From Enterococcus raffinosus (GTDB taxonomy: Bacteria; Bacillota; Bacilli; Lactobacillales; Enterococcaceae): a stretch of 64,000 nt of DNA. The stretch spans positions 1 to 64,000 of the forward strand of contig NZ_JXLA01000024.1 of assembly GCF_001886185.1 (NCBI RefSeq), read 5' to 3'. A program made the position numbers and the translations under genes. Shown here piece after piece: positions 26,224-35,545 of the stretch (position 1 is the first letter of the stretch; the number at the start of each line of letters is the position of its first letter). Under the pieces are notes generated by a model, which worked only from the letters and a program-made list of their open reading frames with translations, was not told the DNA's origin and searched no databases.

Positions 26224-27882
26224 TTAAAGAGGCAGCCACTCTCCGTTTGTTCGATAACTCTCAGCGTATGCTTCCGCCTGTGATACAATTTCCTGATCAT
26301 ATTGGCAATAAGCCAATAATTTGATCGCATTACTACCTGTTGTTACACCTTTCCGCAAAGTATAATCAAAGAATATTTCGTCATTAGTAACGACCTCGCG
26401 AAAGTGATAATTCTCATAGCGTTCTCCTAAAATTCGACTTAACTCCACATCATGTGTGGCTAAACAAAGAAAGCAATCCAAATCAGCAAATTTTTTCAAA
26501 ATGATCGAAGCGGCAGCGATTCGTTCTATTACATTGGTTCCTTTGAACATTTCGTCCATAAAAATCATCACGTAGGAAGAGGATTCCGCAATGTGCAATA
26601 AACGTTTCAACGATTTTATCTCCGCCATATAAAAGCTGTCACCAGTAATAATATCATCCTTAAGATTCATCGAACTATAGACTTGGCAAGGTTTAAAGCG
26701 ATAGCTTTTCGCTAAACAGGTGTTAAACAGCTGGCCTAGAATCGCGTTCACTGTCAACGTTCGCGCAAAAGTAGATTTCCCACTCGCATTTGAGCCCGTA
26801 ATCAATAATTTATTGCCCATATTATGTGTGTTAGGAACAGGCTCTGCTAACAGCGGATGAATGATTTCTTCAAATACTATTTCATTTTCTTCACTAAAAT
26901 CCGGCTTACAGTAATAAGCTAAACTTTCACGATAAGAAGCAATTGAGATGCAGAGTTCGACATAGCCGATTGTTTCATATAGCTCCAGCGCTTCATTGCG
27001 ATGTTTCTGAAATAACTTTACCATCGCATAATACGCATAGCCATAGATTGAAAAATAGGAAGTAATGATCATCATCAAACTGTTTGCTGAACTAGAAATT
27101 TGAATAATGTAATCCGCTAATGCCGTAATATTTTTAAATACGCCAAGATGTTTACGCATTTGCTCTGTTTCCTTCTGAAAAGCAGGAAGCTCTAATGCCA
27201 CCATTAGTTTTGCCGCACGAACCATTCGGGAAAACATGCCTAAAGCCTCGAAGGCATGATAAATTTTGCGCAATACAAAGGAAAATAAAATGAGTCCCAA
27301 ACAAAAACCGAGACAGACCGCCAAGATGCCATAATCAATATCAACGACCATCCATATCAAGCTGCCAACATTTATCGCTGTTACCAAAACAATTAGCGGC
27401 ATCGCTATTTGCGGAAATTTGCTTGGATCTATCAGCAGATCAATAAGCTGATTATTTGTTTTCCGACCAATTCGATAAAAAGCAAATTGCAATTGCTCAC
27501 GTTTTTCACTGTTCTCTCTTATACATTCCACAGCCTGTTCAAAATGACTCAGGTCCGGGTTCTTCTGTCTTCTAAAAAAGTAATAGCTGTATTCATCGCC
27601 GATACTAGATTGCGTATTTTTCATCCGCTTAAAAAGTTCATCTATATTCAAATCTGTCCAAGTAATATCATCAATCATCGGTCCACGATTTTTCATGTGA
27701 TGATAATACTTTTTCATACTAGTATAATCGCGTTCATCTAGTTTCCATTCAGTCTTTTTCCCATACTCCTCTTTGATTTGAGCTTTAATTTTTTGATTCC
27801 GGCGATAAGTAAAATAAACAGAAATTAGAAAAAAAAGACCCACAATACCAAACACAATTCCATATATTCCGATAACTCCCAC
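26224..27882 (-). CDS. Membrane-associated MutS-family ATPase
   Basis: A 552-residue protein combining an N-terminal membrane segment (residues 4-24), a second hydrophobic region near residues 165-210, and a C-terminal MutS domain V ATPase. The ATPase has Walker A GSNASGKST at about residue 365 and a Walker B-like IFMDEMFKGTN. The mismatch-recognition domains of MutS are absent, so it is not the repair protein. Homologues in Firmicutes are uncharacterised. Start is a GTG at 27882 supported by AGGTGGGGG seven bases upstream. It is a single-gene unit. Confidence 0.82.
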   Translation of the reverse strand: MGVIGIYGIVFGIVGLFFLISVYFTYRRNQKIKAQIKEEYGKKTEWKLDERDYTSMKKYYHHMKNRGPMIDDITWTDLNIDELFKRMKNTQSSIGDEYSYYFFRRQKNPDLSHFEQAVECIRENSEKREQLQFAFYRIGRKTNNQLIDLLIDPSKFPQIAMPLIVLVTAINVGSLIWMVVDIDYGILAVCLGFCLGLILFSFVLRKIYHAFEALGMFSRMVRAAKLMVALELPAFQKETEQMRKHLGVFKNITALADYIIQISSSANSLMMIITSYFSIYGYAYYAMVKLFQKHRNEALELYETIGYVELCISIASYRESLAYYCKPDFSEENEIVFEEIIHPLLAEPVPNTHNMGNKLLITGSNASGKSTFARTLTVNAILGQLFNTCLAKSYRFKPCQVYSSMNLKDDIITGDSFYMAEIKSLKRLLHIAESSSYVMIFMDEMFKGTNVIERIAAASIILKKFADLDCFLCLATHDVELSRILGERYENYHFREVVTNDEIFFDYTLRKGVTTGSNAIKLLAYCQYDQEIVSQAEAYAESYRTNGEWLPL

Positions 27883-27981
27883 TGACGTACCCCCACCTTC
27901 TTTTTTGTTTATTTTACCATTTAAAAAAAGCGGTACTATTTTTTATAGATACTTAAAGTAAAAACTCATCATATATGCCAA

Positions 27982-28010
27982 GAAGACCAGCCATCAATCG
28001 ACTGGTCTTC
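27982..28010 (-). terminator. Hairpin after the HAAS-domain gene
   Basis: GAAGACCAG and CTGGTCTTC form a perfect nine-bp stem with an eleven-base loop three bases past the stop codon. The T-run on the minus strand is poor, so termination may be weak. Confidence 0.5.
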
Positions 28011-28012
28011 AT

Positions 28013-28771
28013 TTATATAGGCATCGCCACTGGTTTGAACCCCTCCAAGCCAATAATGACAAAAGAGGTTCCTTTTTCAATTAAATGTTCTTTACTTTTC
28101 ATGCGTATTTTCTTTCCGCTCACTATTCCTTGACCTTTATAGGAAATATTCGTTACAGCAACGCCAATCTCCCAAAGCAGCTTTTGTTCCTTTCGATCTC
28201 TTAAGGCAGCAATCGAGTATCTTTCAATATTAAATAGTAAACCAACCACAATAATCCAAAAAAGTTTTAGTTGAATAGAACCTGTCACTGGTACAATCGA
28301 TAGCGCGAGGATCAATCCGCTATTCGTGAGCCCTCCGCCATCCCAATTATTGGCCCATGCATAAAACAACGAAGCATCTGTATATTTTTCAAGAAAACAG
28401 ACAAAGAATCCAGCAAATGCCAGAATGCCGGCAATGCTATAAAGAATAAAATTCGGCGCAGCAGTCGTTAGTAGGCTCCCACCCCACAAGCAAGGAATCA
28501 CATTCAAAACTATCGCCCAAACGAGATAATAAATTGTTATCCCCCACTCAATTCCTCGCCGATGAACTTGATCCAATTTTTCACCAGCACTGATTGGATC
28601 ACCAAGCTGCTTCAGCACTTCTTTTGTAGCGGCTTCTTCACTCATTCCTCTATTGATCAGTGCCTCTTTGTGATCCTCGATATGCTCCTTGTATTCTCGC
28701 ATTATTTCACTTCGTGCGCTTGTTACCTTGATACATTTTGAGAGCTTTTTCAAATACTCTTTAGTGTCCAT
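28013..28771 (-). CDS. HAAS-domain (DUF1700-like) membrane protein, PadR partner
   Basis: A 252-residue protein. The N-terminal 75 residues (EYLKKLSKCI through ATKEVLKQLGDPISAGEKL) form a HAAS/DUF1700-type helical domain. Five or so membrane segments and a small C-terminal beta region follow. Such proteins are encoded next to PadR regulators and are thought to modulate them or an associated transporter. The ATG at 28771 overlaps the PadR gene end by 11 bases and has GGTGG upstream. Function not known. Confidence 0.75.
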   Translation of the reverse strand: MDTKEYLKKLSKCIKVTSARSEIMREYKEHIEDHKEALINRGMSEEAATKEVLKQLGDPISAGEKLDQVHRRGIEWGITIYYLVWAIVLNVIPCLWGGSLLTTAAPNFILYSIAGILAFAGFFVCFLEKYTDASLFYAWANNWDGGGLTNSGLILALSIVPVTGSIQLKLFWIIVVGLLFNIERYSIAALRDRKEQKLLWEIGVAVTNISYKGQGIVSGKKIRMKSKEHLIEKGTSFVIIGLEGFKPVAMPI

Positions 28772-29096
28772 ATTCCACACCACCTAAAATATCTGAAACA
28801 GTCGCAGAATAGGTCTCCCACTCTTTGATTTTGGCTTTTAAATAAATTTCCCCAGTTTTGGTCAATTGATAGTATTTTCTTTTTTTGCCATTCACTTCAT
28901 TTTCATAACAATTAAGGTAGTTAGTTTTGACTAATTGATGCAGGAGTGGATACAAGGTGCCAGTTTTCAATTCAAAAACATTTTGAGAGCGTTGCGACAG
29001 CAGCTCGATCATTTCATACCCGTACATATCTCGTTCAGAAAGCAAGCTTAATATCAGCATCGTGGTACTCCCAGAGACTAATCCTTTGTCGATCAT
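28761..29096 (-). CDS. PadR-family transcriptional regulator
   Basis: A 111-residue winged-helix repressor of the small PadR class. It has the family opening LVSGSTTMLILSLLSERDMYGYEMIELL and the wing TGTLYPLLHQLVKTNYL. I start it at ATG 29096, with GGAGGTG six bases upstream. Its promoter is overlapped by a long inverted repeat, so it very likely represses itself and the coupled HAAS gene. The divergent ABC exporter 150 bases away may also be a target. Ligand unknown. Confidence 0.9.
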   Translation of the reverse strand: MIDKGLVSGSTTMLILSLLSERDMYGYEMIELLSQRSQNVFELKTGTLYPLLHQLVKTNYLNCYENEVNGKKRKYYQLTKTGEIYLKAKIKEWETYSATVSDILGGVEYGH

Positions 29097-29111
29097 TTTT
29101 TCCACCTCCAC

Positions 29112-29159
29112 ATGTAGATTATCTACTTAAATTATATGTCGATAATCTACATATGTCAA
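29112..29159 (-). promoter_or_regulatory. PadR promoter with overlapping inverted-repeat operator
   Basis: Minus-strand TTGACA (29159-29154), 17-base spacer, TATAAT (29136-29131): a consensus promoter. ATGTAGATTATCTAC at 29112-29126 and GTCGATAATCTACAT at 29138-29152 are inverted copies with one mismatch. They bracket the -10, as expected for a PadR-type operator. Confidence 0.8.
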
Positions 29160-29259
29160 ATTCATTTTTTTCTTTTGACTTTTATAAATCTAAAGGCTTG
29201 TGATCATAAAAATCAATGATAAAATAAGGGAATCATAAGAAACAAGGAGAACTATATTA

Positions 29260-30177
29260 ATGACTAATGCACTTGAAATAAACGAGTTGAAAAAAGTCTA
29301 TGCTACTGGTGTGGAGGCCTTGAAGGGGATTAATTTGACGGTTGAGGAAGGTGATTTTTACGCGTTACTAGGACCAAACGGTGCGGGGAAATCGACAACT
29401 ATCGGAATTATCACCTCGCTCGTCAACAAAACATCGGGCAATGTCAAAGTCTTCGGCTATGACTTAGACAGAGAATTAGTAATGGCCAAACAACAAATTG
29501 GCTTAGTACCGCAAGAATTTAACTTCAATCCTTTTGAGACTGTCCAGCAGATTGTTGTCAATCAAGCGGGCTATTATGGCGTTCCACGAAAGGAAGCTTT
29601 AGCTCGCAGCGAAAAATACTTGAAGCAGTCGGATTTATGGGAAAAACGGAATGTTCGTGCGCGAATGTTATCTGGAGGAATGAAGCGTCGTTTAATGATC
29701 GCTCGTGCGCTAATGCATGAACCCAAATTATTGATCTTAGATGAACCGACCGCTGGTGTTGATATCGAGTTGCGCCGTGAAATGTGGACTTTCCTACGGG
29801 AGCTTAACGCAAGTGGAACAACGATCATTTTGACAACTCATTATTTAGAAGAAGCCGAGATGCTCTGTCGAAACATCGGTATTATTCAAGCAGGTGAGCT
29901 GATTGAAAATACCAGTATGAAATCTTTATTGGCAAAACTGCAATTCGAGACATTCATTTTTGACTTAGCGCCTTATGAGATTGAACCTATGATCAACGGC
30001 TTCAAGCATACGTTTGTCGATGAACAAACCTTAGAAGTAGAGGTCGTGCGCGATCAAGGAATCAACGAGCTCTTTGACCAACTGACGAAACAAGGAATCA
30101 AGGTACTTTCTATGCGGAATAAATCAAACCGTTTAGAAGAACTATTCCTAAAAATCACGGAGGAAAATCATGTCTAA
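29260..30177 (+). CDS. ABC-2 exporter ATP-binding protein
   Basis: A 305-residue ATPase of the drug/lipid/polysaccharide ABC-2 exporter class. Walker A GPNGAGKST near residue 40, signature LSGGMKRRLMIARAL, Walker B LLILDEPTAG, and switch His in TTHYLEEAE. The C-terminal 80 residues are the regulatory extension usual in this class. It overlaps the permease gene by eight bases. AAGGAG lies upstream of the ATG. It is divergent from the PadR regulator, which may control it. Substrate not predictable. Confidence 0.92.
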   Translation: MTNALEINELKKVYATGVEALKGINLTVEEGDFYALLGPNGAGKSTTIGIITSLVNKTSGNVKVFGYDLDRELVMAKQQIGLVPQEFNFNPFETVQQIVVNQAGYYGVPRKEALARSEKYLKQSDLWEKRNVRARMLSGGMKRRLMIARALMHEPKLLILDEPTAGVDIELRREMWTFLRELNASGTTIILTTHYLEEAEMLCRNIGIIQAGELIENTSMKSLLAKLQFETFIFDLAPYEIEPMINGFKHTFVDEQTLEVEVVRDQGINELFDQLTKQGIKVLSMRNKSNRLEELFLKITEENHV

Positions 30178-30940
30178 TCTATACTTCACTGCCCTTAAAA
30201 GTCTGGCAGTCAAAGAAACCAATCGCTATTTAAGAATCTGGGTACAAACGTTAGTCCCCCCAGTCATTACTACATCTTTGTATTTTGTTATTTTCGGTAA
30301 CTTAATCGGCGGACGTATCGGGGATATGGCTGGCTTTTCTTACATGGAGTTTATCGTCCCAGGCTTGATCATGATGTCTGCGATTACCAGCTCCTATGCC
30401 AACGTCTCCTCTTCTTTCTTCTCACAAAAGTTTCAGAAGAATATTGAAGAGCTGCTAGTGGCACCTGTGCCGACTCATATTATTATTTGGGGCTTCGTGA
30501 CAGGCGGCGTTGGCCGCAGTGTCTTAGTTGGCTCCCTAGTAACGATTATCTCGCTCTTTTTCGTTCCACTTCATGTGTACTCATGGGCCATCGTTGTCAT
30601 TACCTTATTGATGACGGCCATTTTGTTTTCATTGGCGGGACTATTGAACGGCATCTTCGCTCAATCCTTTGACGATGTTTCCATCGTTCCGACCTTTGTT
30701 TTACAGCCGTTAACTTATCTTGGTGGTGTTTTCTATGCGATTTCGATGTTGCCGCCCTTTTGGCAAGCTGTTTCTAAGATCAATCCAATCGTCTACATGA
30801 TCTCCGGGTTCCGTTACGGCTTCCTTGGTGTGATGGACGTATCTATCGTTGTATCCATGTCGATCCTAGTGTTATTCATTGTCGTTCTTTACAGTGTTTG
30901 CTGGCATCTAATTGACCGCGGACGTGGATTAAGAAGCTAA
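30170..30940 (+). CDS. ABC-2 type exporter permease
   Basis: A 256-residue membrane protein with six predicted segments, the ABC-2 permease partner of the preceding ATPase. Family features include the central EFIVPGLIMMSAI segment and the C-terminal NPIVYMISGFRYGFLG motif found in multidrug and polysaccharide exporters. It overlaps the ATPase gene by eight bases, so the two are coupled. The substrate is unknown. Confidence 0.92.
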   Translation: MSNLYFTALKSLAVKETNRYLRIWVQTLVPPVITTSLYFVIFGNLIGGRIGDMAGFSYMEFIVPGLIMMSAITSSYANVSSSFFSQKFQKNIEELLVAPVPTHIIIWGFVTGGVGRSVLVGSLVTIISLFFVPLHVYSWAIVVITLLMTAILFSLAGLLNGIFAQSFDDVSIVPTFVLQPLTYLGGVFYAISMLPPFWQAVSKINPIVYMISGFRYGFLGVMDVSIVVSMSILVLFIVVLYSVCWHLIDRGRGLRS

Positions 30941-30990
30941 ACAAAAAGCTGAGTTTGAGCAAATAAACGCTCGAACTCAGCTTTTTGTTT
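30939..30990. terminator. Bidirectional intrinsic terminator
   Basis: A 22-bp stem with one mismatch (AAACAAAAAGCTGAG and complement) between the convergent exporter and truA genes. It overlaps both stop codons and gives T-runs on each strand. Confidence 0.88.
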
Positions 30991-31726
30991 AATAATAAAC
31001 TTCATCCAAGAAAAGCCCTTGCGCTGGCGCGGTCTCTCCTGCATCCTTGCGCACTTTATTCTCCAAAACCTCATCAATGACATCGAGCGACAGTTTGCCT
31101 GAGCCAATCTCTAAAATGGTTCCCATTAAAATACGCACCATTTTATGCAGGAAACCGTCACCGATAAAGGTAAAATGCAACATACTTCCTTCACGTTCAA
31201 TCGAAATACGTTCAATCGTTCGTGTAGTTGATTTTTTTGTTTTTTTCAACGCAGAAAAGCCAATAAAGTCATGTTTGCCTAATAATTTCTCACAGGCCGC
31301 ATTCATTTTATCCATGTCTAATTTATCAGGAACATAAAAGCTGTGGTACCGCTCGAAAGCTGTTGGAATTGGATTATTCCACACATAATAGCTGTACTGC
31401 TTTCCTTTTACATTATATCGGGCATGGAAACGTTCAGGCATTTCTTCAACTTTTTTTACAACGATGTCCCCTGGCAAATAGCGATTAAAGAATGACAGCA
31501 TTTCACCGCGGGCCATTTCTGAATTTGTTTTAAAATTCGCGACCTGACCTCTGGCATGAGTGCCCGCATCCGTTCGACCAGATCCAATGATCTCGATTTT
31601 TTCACCTGTCATTTGCGCGATAACACTTTCGATCTTTCCCTGAATCGTTTTTTCAGAATCTCCTAAACGCTGCCAGCCAAGGTATCGTTTGCCATCATAT
31701 TCAATGGTTAATTTAATATTTCGCAT
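30989..31726 (-). CDS. truA: tRNA pseudouridine(38-40) synthase
   Basis: A 245-residue enzyme that converts U38, U39 and U40 in the tRNA anticodon stem-loop to pseudouridine. The catalytic Asp is in GSGRTDAGTHARGQV, preceded by the usual first strand LTIEYDGKRYLGWQ. Length is normal. I use ATG 31726, eight bases after GGAGG; upstream in-frame starts overlap that site. A typical housekeeping gene with no operon partner here. Confidence 0.95.
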   Translation of the reverse strand: MRNIKLTIEYDGKRYLGWQRLGDSEKTIQGKIESVIAQMTGEKIEIIGSGRTDAGTHARGQVANFKTNSEMARGEMLSFFNRYLPGDIVVKKVEEMPERFHARYNVKGKQYSYYVWNNPIPTAFERYHSFYVPDKLDMDKMNAACEKLLGKHDFIGFSALKKTKKSTTRTIERISIEREGSMLHFTFIGDGFLHKMVRILMGTILEIGSGKLSLDVIDEVLENKVRKDAGETAPAQGLFLDEVYY

Positions 31727-31809
31727 CCACATTTCCTCCTCGTTCACTTCACACTGAACCAATGTACCACAGAAGACTGAGAGGGACTAGTGGTGAGGTC
31801 AAAAGAAGA

Positions 31810-31836
31810 CCAGAGGACTTTTAAAAAGTGCTCTGG
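31810..31836 (-). terminator. Probable terminator of the peptidase-PTS operon
   Basis: CCAGAG and CTCTGG arms with internal CTTTT/AAAG pairing, followed on the minus strand by TCTTCTTTT. It lies 13 bases after the last gene of the long operon. Confidence 0.6.
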
Positions 31837-31848
31837 CTTACCCTGAAA

Positions 31849-33036
31849 TTAAGCATGGATCATGTTCTTGTTGTATTCTTTTTTTATACGACTTAAAGCT
31901 TCCATTAATAAGTTTCTTGGCATTCCAATACTCAGACGAACAAATCCTTCACCATCTTGAACAAAGTAACTGCCTACCACCATCGTTAATTTTGCACGTT
32001 GAAAGAAACCCTGCATCTCTGATTCATCCTTGAACCAATTATGAACATCAATCCACGCTAGAAAAGATGATTCGGCTGGCATAACTTTAGCTTCTGGTAT
32101 ATCTGCAAAAAAATCATAAATGATTTCCATATTTTCTTCTACATAATCAATCATTTCATCCAGCCAATCTTCACTTTCATTATAAGCGGCCACAATTGCT
32201 GGCACAGCAAATACGTGAGGAGAGGTAATTGAATTTTTTTGCAATTGAAGCAGCAGTGTTTCTCTAATATCCGGATTTGGAACCACCACATATGAGGTTT
32301 TTAATCCCCCTAAATTAAACCCCTTATTAGGCGAAAGACACAAGACACTATGTTGAGAAATTTTTGGATGTGCATTCCAAATCGAAGTAAATGTTTGATT
32401 CTTATAAACAATATCACGATGTATTTCATCACAAACTAGAAGGACCTCATGACGAATACATAATTCTGCTAATTGGAAAAGTTCTTCCTTTGTCCAAATA
32501 CGACCAGAAGGATTCTGTGGACTGCAAAAAATATATAACTTAATATTATTTTCTTTCATCTGTTTTTCTATATCGTCAAAATCAAGATAATAGCGATTTT
32601 CACGATTAATCAGTGAGCTGCAAAAGAGCTTTCTTTCATTATGCTCTATCGCTTCAGCAAAAGGATCATACGCAGGGGTGTTAATCAGAACACCTTCTCC
32701 TATTTTCGTATAGGCCTGTACAATATAATGCAATGTAGATACTGTTCCGAAGGTTAGCTTAATCCATTCTTTTTCAATATGTGTATTATATCGCCGTTTG
32801 TTCCAATTGATCACTGCTTCGTAAAACTCATCTGGAATATAAGTATAACTGTAATCTCCAATACTTGCGCGTTTCATTACTGCTTTTTGAATGGCCGGGG
32901 CAACTTCAAAATCGATGTCCGCTAAGTCCATTGGAATTGCCTCTTCATTTAATCCAAATTTTTCTTTTAGTACCTGATTGCTCCATTTCCGTGCATTTCC
33001 TTGCTTGCGGTCAATGACATTCTCCAAATTGTACAT
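31849..33036 (-). CDS. MalY/PatB-type PLP-dependent C-S lyase or aminotransferase
   Basis: A 395-residue fold-type I PLP enzyme. The PLP lysine is in SPNKGFNLGGLKTS, with the fold-typical CSPQNPSGR and VCDEIHRD segments. The early DLADIDFEVAPAI stretch is characteristic of MalY/PatB beta-C-S lyases (cystathionine or cysteine-conjugate lyases). I start it at ATG 33036, seven bases after AGGTG; it is two bases beyond the stop of the M24 gene. It is the last gene of an operon with two peptidases and a PTS, so it may release sulfur from a cysteine-containing breakdown product. Aminotransferase activity cannot be excluded. Confidence 0.85.
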   Translation of the reverse strand: MYNLENVIDRKQGNARKWSNQVLKEKFGLNEEAIPMDLADIDFEVAPAIQKAVMKRASIGDYSYTYIPDEFYEAVINWNKRRYNTHIEKEWIKLTFGTVSTLHYIVQAYTKIGEGVLINTPAYDPFAEAIEHNERKLFCSSLINRENRYYLDFDDIEKQMKENNIKLYIFCSPQNPSGRIWTKEELFQLAELCIRHEVLLVCDEIHRDIVYKNQTFTSIWNAHPKISQHSVLCLSPNKGFNLGGLKTSYVVVPNPDIRETLLLQLQKNSITSPHVFAVPAIVAAYNESEDWLDEMIDYVEENMEIIYDFFADIPEAKVMPAESSFLAWIDVHNWFKDESEMQGFFQRAKLTMVVGSYFVQDGEGFVRLSIGMPRNLLMEALSRIKKEYNKNMIHA

Positions 33037-33037
33037 G

Positions 33038-34096
33038 TTACACACCTACATTCACTAAATCTTTAGTCGTTTGATTTAAGACAACGGCAACACCATTTTG
33101 TATTGCAATATCATCTTCGATTCGTACACCACCTACATCGGGTAGATAAATTCCTGGTTCAACACTCATCGCCATATTTTCTTTTAAAATCATTTGGCTA
33201 TTTTTATTCAAAATCGGTATATCACCACCCATACCAATGCCATGGCCTAACCCGTGGCTAAAATATTTGCCATAACCTGACTCATCGATAATTTTTCGTG
33301 CAACTTCATCTACTTCTTGACCTGTTACGCCTTCGCGAATAAAATCAATAGCTGTTTGTTGAGCCTCTTTCACCACTTGATAGATCGTATACAATTCTTG
33401 AGGTGCCTCGCCTATTGTCACCGTTCGAGTCATATCTGACTGATACTCTTCCAGCACAATTCCAAAATCAATTGTGACAAAATCTCCTTGTTCTAATAAA
33501 CGTCGCGTTGGTCTTCCATGAGGAAGTGCACTTCGCGGTCCACTTGCGACAATCGGATCAAAGGCCATAGCTGAAGCTCCTTTTTTCAAAGAAAGGTAAT
33601 GAATCAATGCCCCTAATTCATTCTCACTCATACCAACCCTAATACTTGGAAGTAGTTCCGCAAAAATTTCATCCGTCATTGTACATGCATTTTTGATCAA
33701 TTGAATTTCTTCTGCTGATTTGATTGCACGTAATTGTTGAATTTGACTTGACCAAATGGTTACATTGAATGTCTCAGATAAACAACTATATTCTTTTATT
33801 GACAAACCGTCTGATTCAATCGCCAGATTTTTGATTTTTTGCTGGTGCAGCCATTCGATAATCTTGGGCAAATAACTTCCCTGTGGCACTTCAAAATTTT
33901 CAAACCCACCCGTTAAATCTTTTATTTCTTGTCGGTAGCGCCCATCAAAAAATTGTACCTGAGAAGAAGGTGTCACAACTAAATAGATACCACTGCCTCC
34001 TAAGGAACCAAAGTATTTTTTGTTCCCACGATTTTTGATAATGATGGCCTCTTTATCTGATTTTTTTAGAAGTTTTTGTAATTTCTCAATTCTCAT
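33038..34096 (-). CDS. M24 family metallopeptidase (Xaa-Pro dipeptidase/aminopeptidase P type)
   Basis: A 352-residue creatinase-fold peptidase. An N-terminal non-catalytic domain is followed by the pita-bread domain with metal ligands in TIDFG, DMTRT, GHGIG, VEPGIYL and VRIEDD. This class cleaves Xaa-Pro dipeptides or N-terminal Xaa-Pro bonds in the cytoplasm. GGAGAG precedes the ATG by six bases. It sits 16 bases after the PTS IIC gene and directly before the PLP enzyme, so it belongs to the same operon. The exact peptide substrate is unknown. Confidence 0.9.
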   Translation of the reverse strand: MRIEKLQKLLKKSDKEAIIIKNRGNKKYFGSLGGSGIYLVVTPSSQVQFFDGRYRQEIKDLTGGFENFEVPQGSYLPKIIEWLHQQKIKNLAIESDGLSIKEYSCLSETFNVTIWSSQIQQLRAIKSAEEIQLIKNACTMTDEIFAELLPSIRVGMSENELGALIHYLSLKKGASAMAFDPIVASGPRSALPHGRPTRRLLEQGDFVTIDFGIVLEEYQSDMTRTVTIGEAPQELYTIYQVVKEAQQTAIDFIREGVTGQEVDEVARKIIDESGYGKYFSHGLGHGIGMGGDIPILNKNSQMILKENMAMSVEPGIYLPDVGGVRIEDDIAIQNGVAVVLNQTTKDLVNVGV

Positions 34097-34112
34097 CTGC
34101 TACTCTCCATTA

Positions 34113-35438
34113 CTAGAAGTCCAAATCTAAGCCGTCTAAAATATCTGTATCACCTTGATCAAAAATATTCTTCTGTTCTTTTTTCTTCGCTTCATCTCTC
34201 AATTCATTTCGTTCCATAACCTTAAAGAATGGCACATAAATTGCGACCGCTAAGACTAACTGCAACGCGTTAACTAAAATTGTTCGCCAATCTCCGTTCG
34301 TCAAAAATCCTTCAAGAAAGACCCCCACATACGGTGGATCAAAAATTGGTTTATTCAATAATCCCCAATGCATAAAGAACATCGGCAAGGTTCCAATGAG
34401 CGCCCCACCAAATACATGTGGAATAAACATTAACGGATTCAAAATAATAGGTGCACCAAACAAGATCGGCTCATTGATTCCAAATAAAGCCGGAAACAGT
34501 GAGACTTTTCCAATTTTTCGATACCGTTTTGATTTAGAAACCATGCAAGCAACGATGCAGCCGATTGAAATCCCACAGCCAGTAAAGCCGAAGAAAGCAC
34601 TTGATGTCCCAGCTGTATAAAAATGAGGAATTGGTTCCCCAGCTTGAAAAGCCGAAATGTTTTCTGCTATAAATGCAACCATAATTGGGCGTGTGATGGG
34701 ACTAAACACAGATGAATGAATCCCAAAGAAAAAGATCAGACAAATGCAGAAATTCAATGCTAAAACTGACCAAGGATTATCCATTGATCCAACCAGTGGC
34801 GATAAGAAACGAGTCAAAATGGTTGGAGGCAATTCGCCAGCAGTTTGCATTAATGCGAAACGACCAATAATGAAGGTTCCCCCTACAATCAAGGTTACAG
34901 GAATCAGTTCAAATGACTTGGATACAAAATCTGGCACCCCTTCAGGCATTCGAATGGTTAAGTTTCTTTTTTTGCAGAAATTATATAATTCCACTGTTAT
35001 TAACGCAACGAACATCGAAGTGAACAGACCTTTAGCACCAAAATTAGCAATGTCTAGCAGACCATTTTCATCAAACATCGCTGTCATGAACAAAAAACCA
35101 AAAAGCGATAACGTTACTGCTCCCGGAATATATAATTTGTAGTGGTTCCCTAAATTATAAGAAATCGCCGCACAAGCATAGAGGCCGATCAAGCCAGTTG
35201 ATAAAGTCACAGGCAAATTGAATAATTCTGCATTATTCAAAATGAACTGACTAAATCCATTGGATTCACCCAGCATATTCGGTAATGCAGGTAAGATAGC
35301 AAAGAAACTTCCTAAAATAGTAAATGGTGTCATTGCAACCATCCCAGCTTTGATTGCACTTAAATGCCTTTGATTATCAACCTTATGTGCCAATGGGACA
35401 AAGAATCGATTCATAAAAGCTTCAAATTTTGCGAACAT
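34113..35438 (-). CDS. PTS lactose/cellobiose-family IIC component
   Basis: A 441-residue permease of the lactose/cellobiose/diacetylchitobiose PTS family. Around ten membrane segments, with the family's conserved PLVGSMDNPWSVLALN and GINEPILFGAPIILNP regions. It has a normal length and a charged C-terminal tail. IIA, IIB and IIC are separate genes in the same operon, as usual in this family. The operon has no phospho-beta-glycosidase, and two peptidases flank the PTS genes, so the substrate may not be a simple disaccharide. Confidence 0.92.
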   Translation of the reverse strand: MFAKFEAFMNRFFVPLAHKVDNQRHLSAIKAGMVAMTPFTILGSFFAILPALPNMLGESNGFSQFILNNAELFNLPVTLSTGLIGLYACAAISYNLGNHYKLYIPGAVTLSLFGFLFMTAMFDENGLLDIANFGAKGLFTSMFVALITVELYNFCKKRNLTIRMPEGVPDFVSKSFELIPVTLIVGGTFIIGRFALMQTAGELPPTILTRFLSPLVGSMDNPWSVLALNFCICLIFFFGIHSSVFSPITRPIMVAFIAENISAFQAGEPIPHFYTAGTSSAFFGFTGCGISIGCIVACMVSKSKRYRKIGKVSLFPALFGINEPILFGAPIILNPLMFIPHVFGGALIGTLPMFFMHWGLLNKPIFDPPYVGVFLEGFLTNGDWRTILVNALQLVLAVAIYVPFFKVMERNELRDEAKKKEQKNIFDQGDTDILDGLDLDF

Positions 35439-35545
35439 AGTATTCCTCCTAGTTCCTAGTAATGATTCTGTTTCATGATAAAAACTATATTGTCATTTCC
35501 TTTACACTTTCTAATCTCAGAATAGCGAAGCAGATATTTTTTAGC

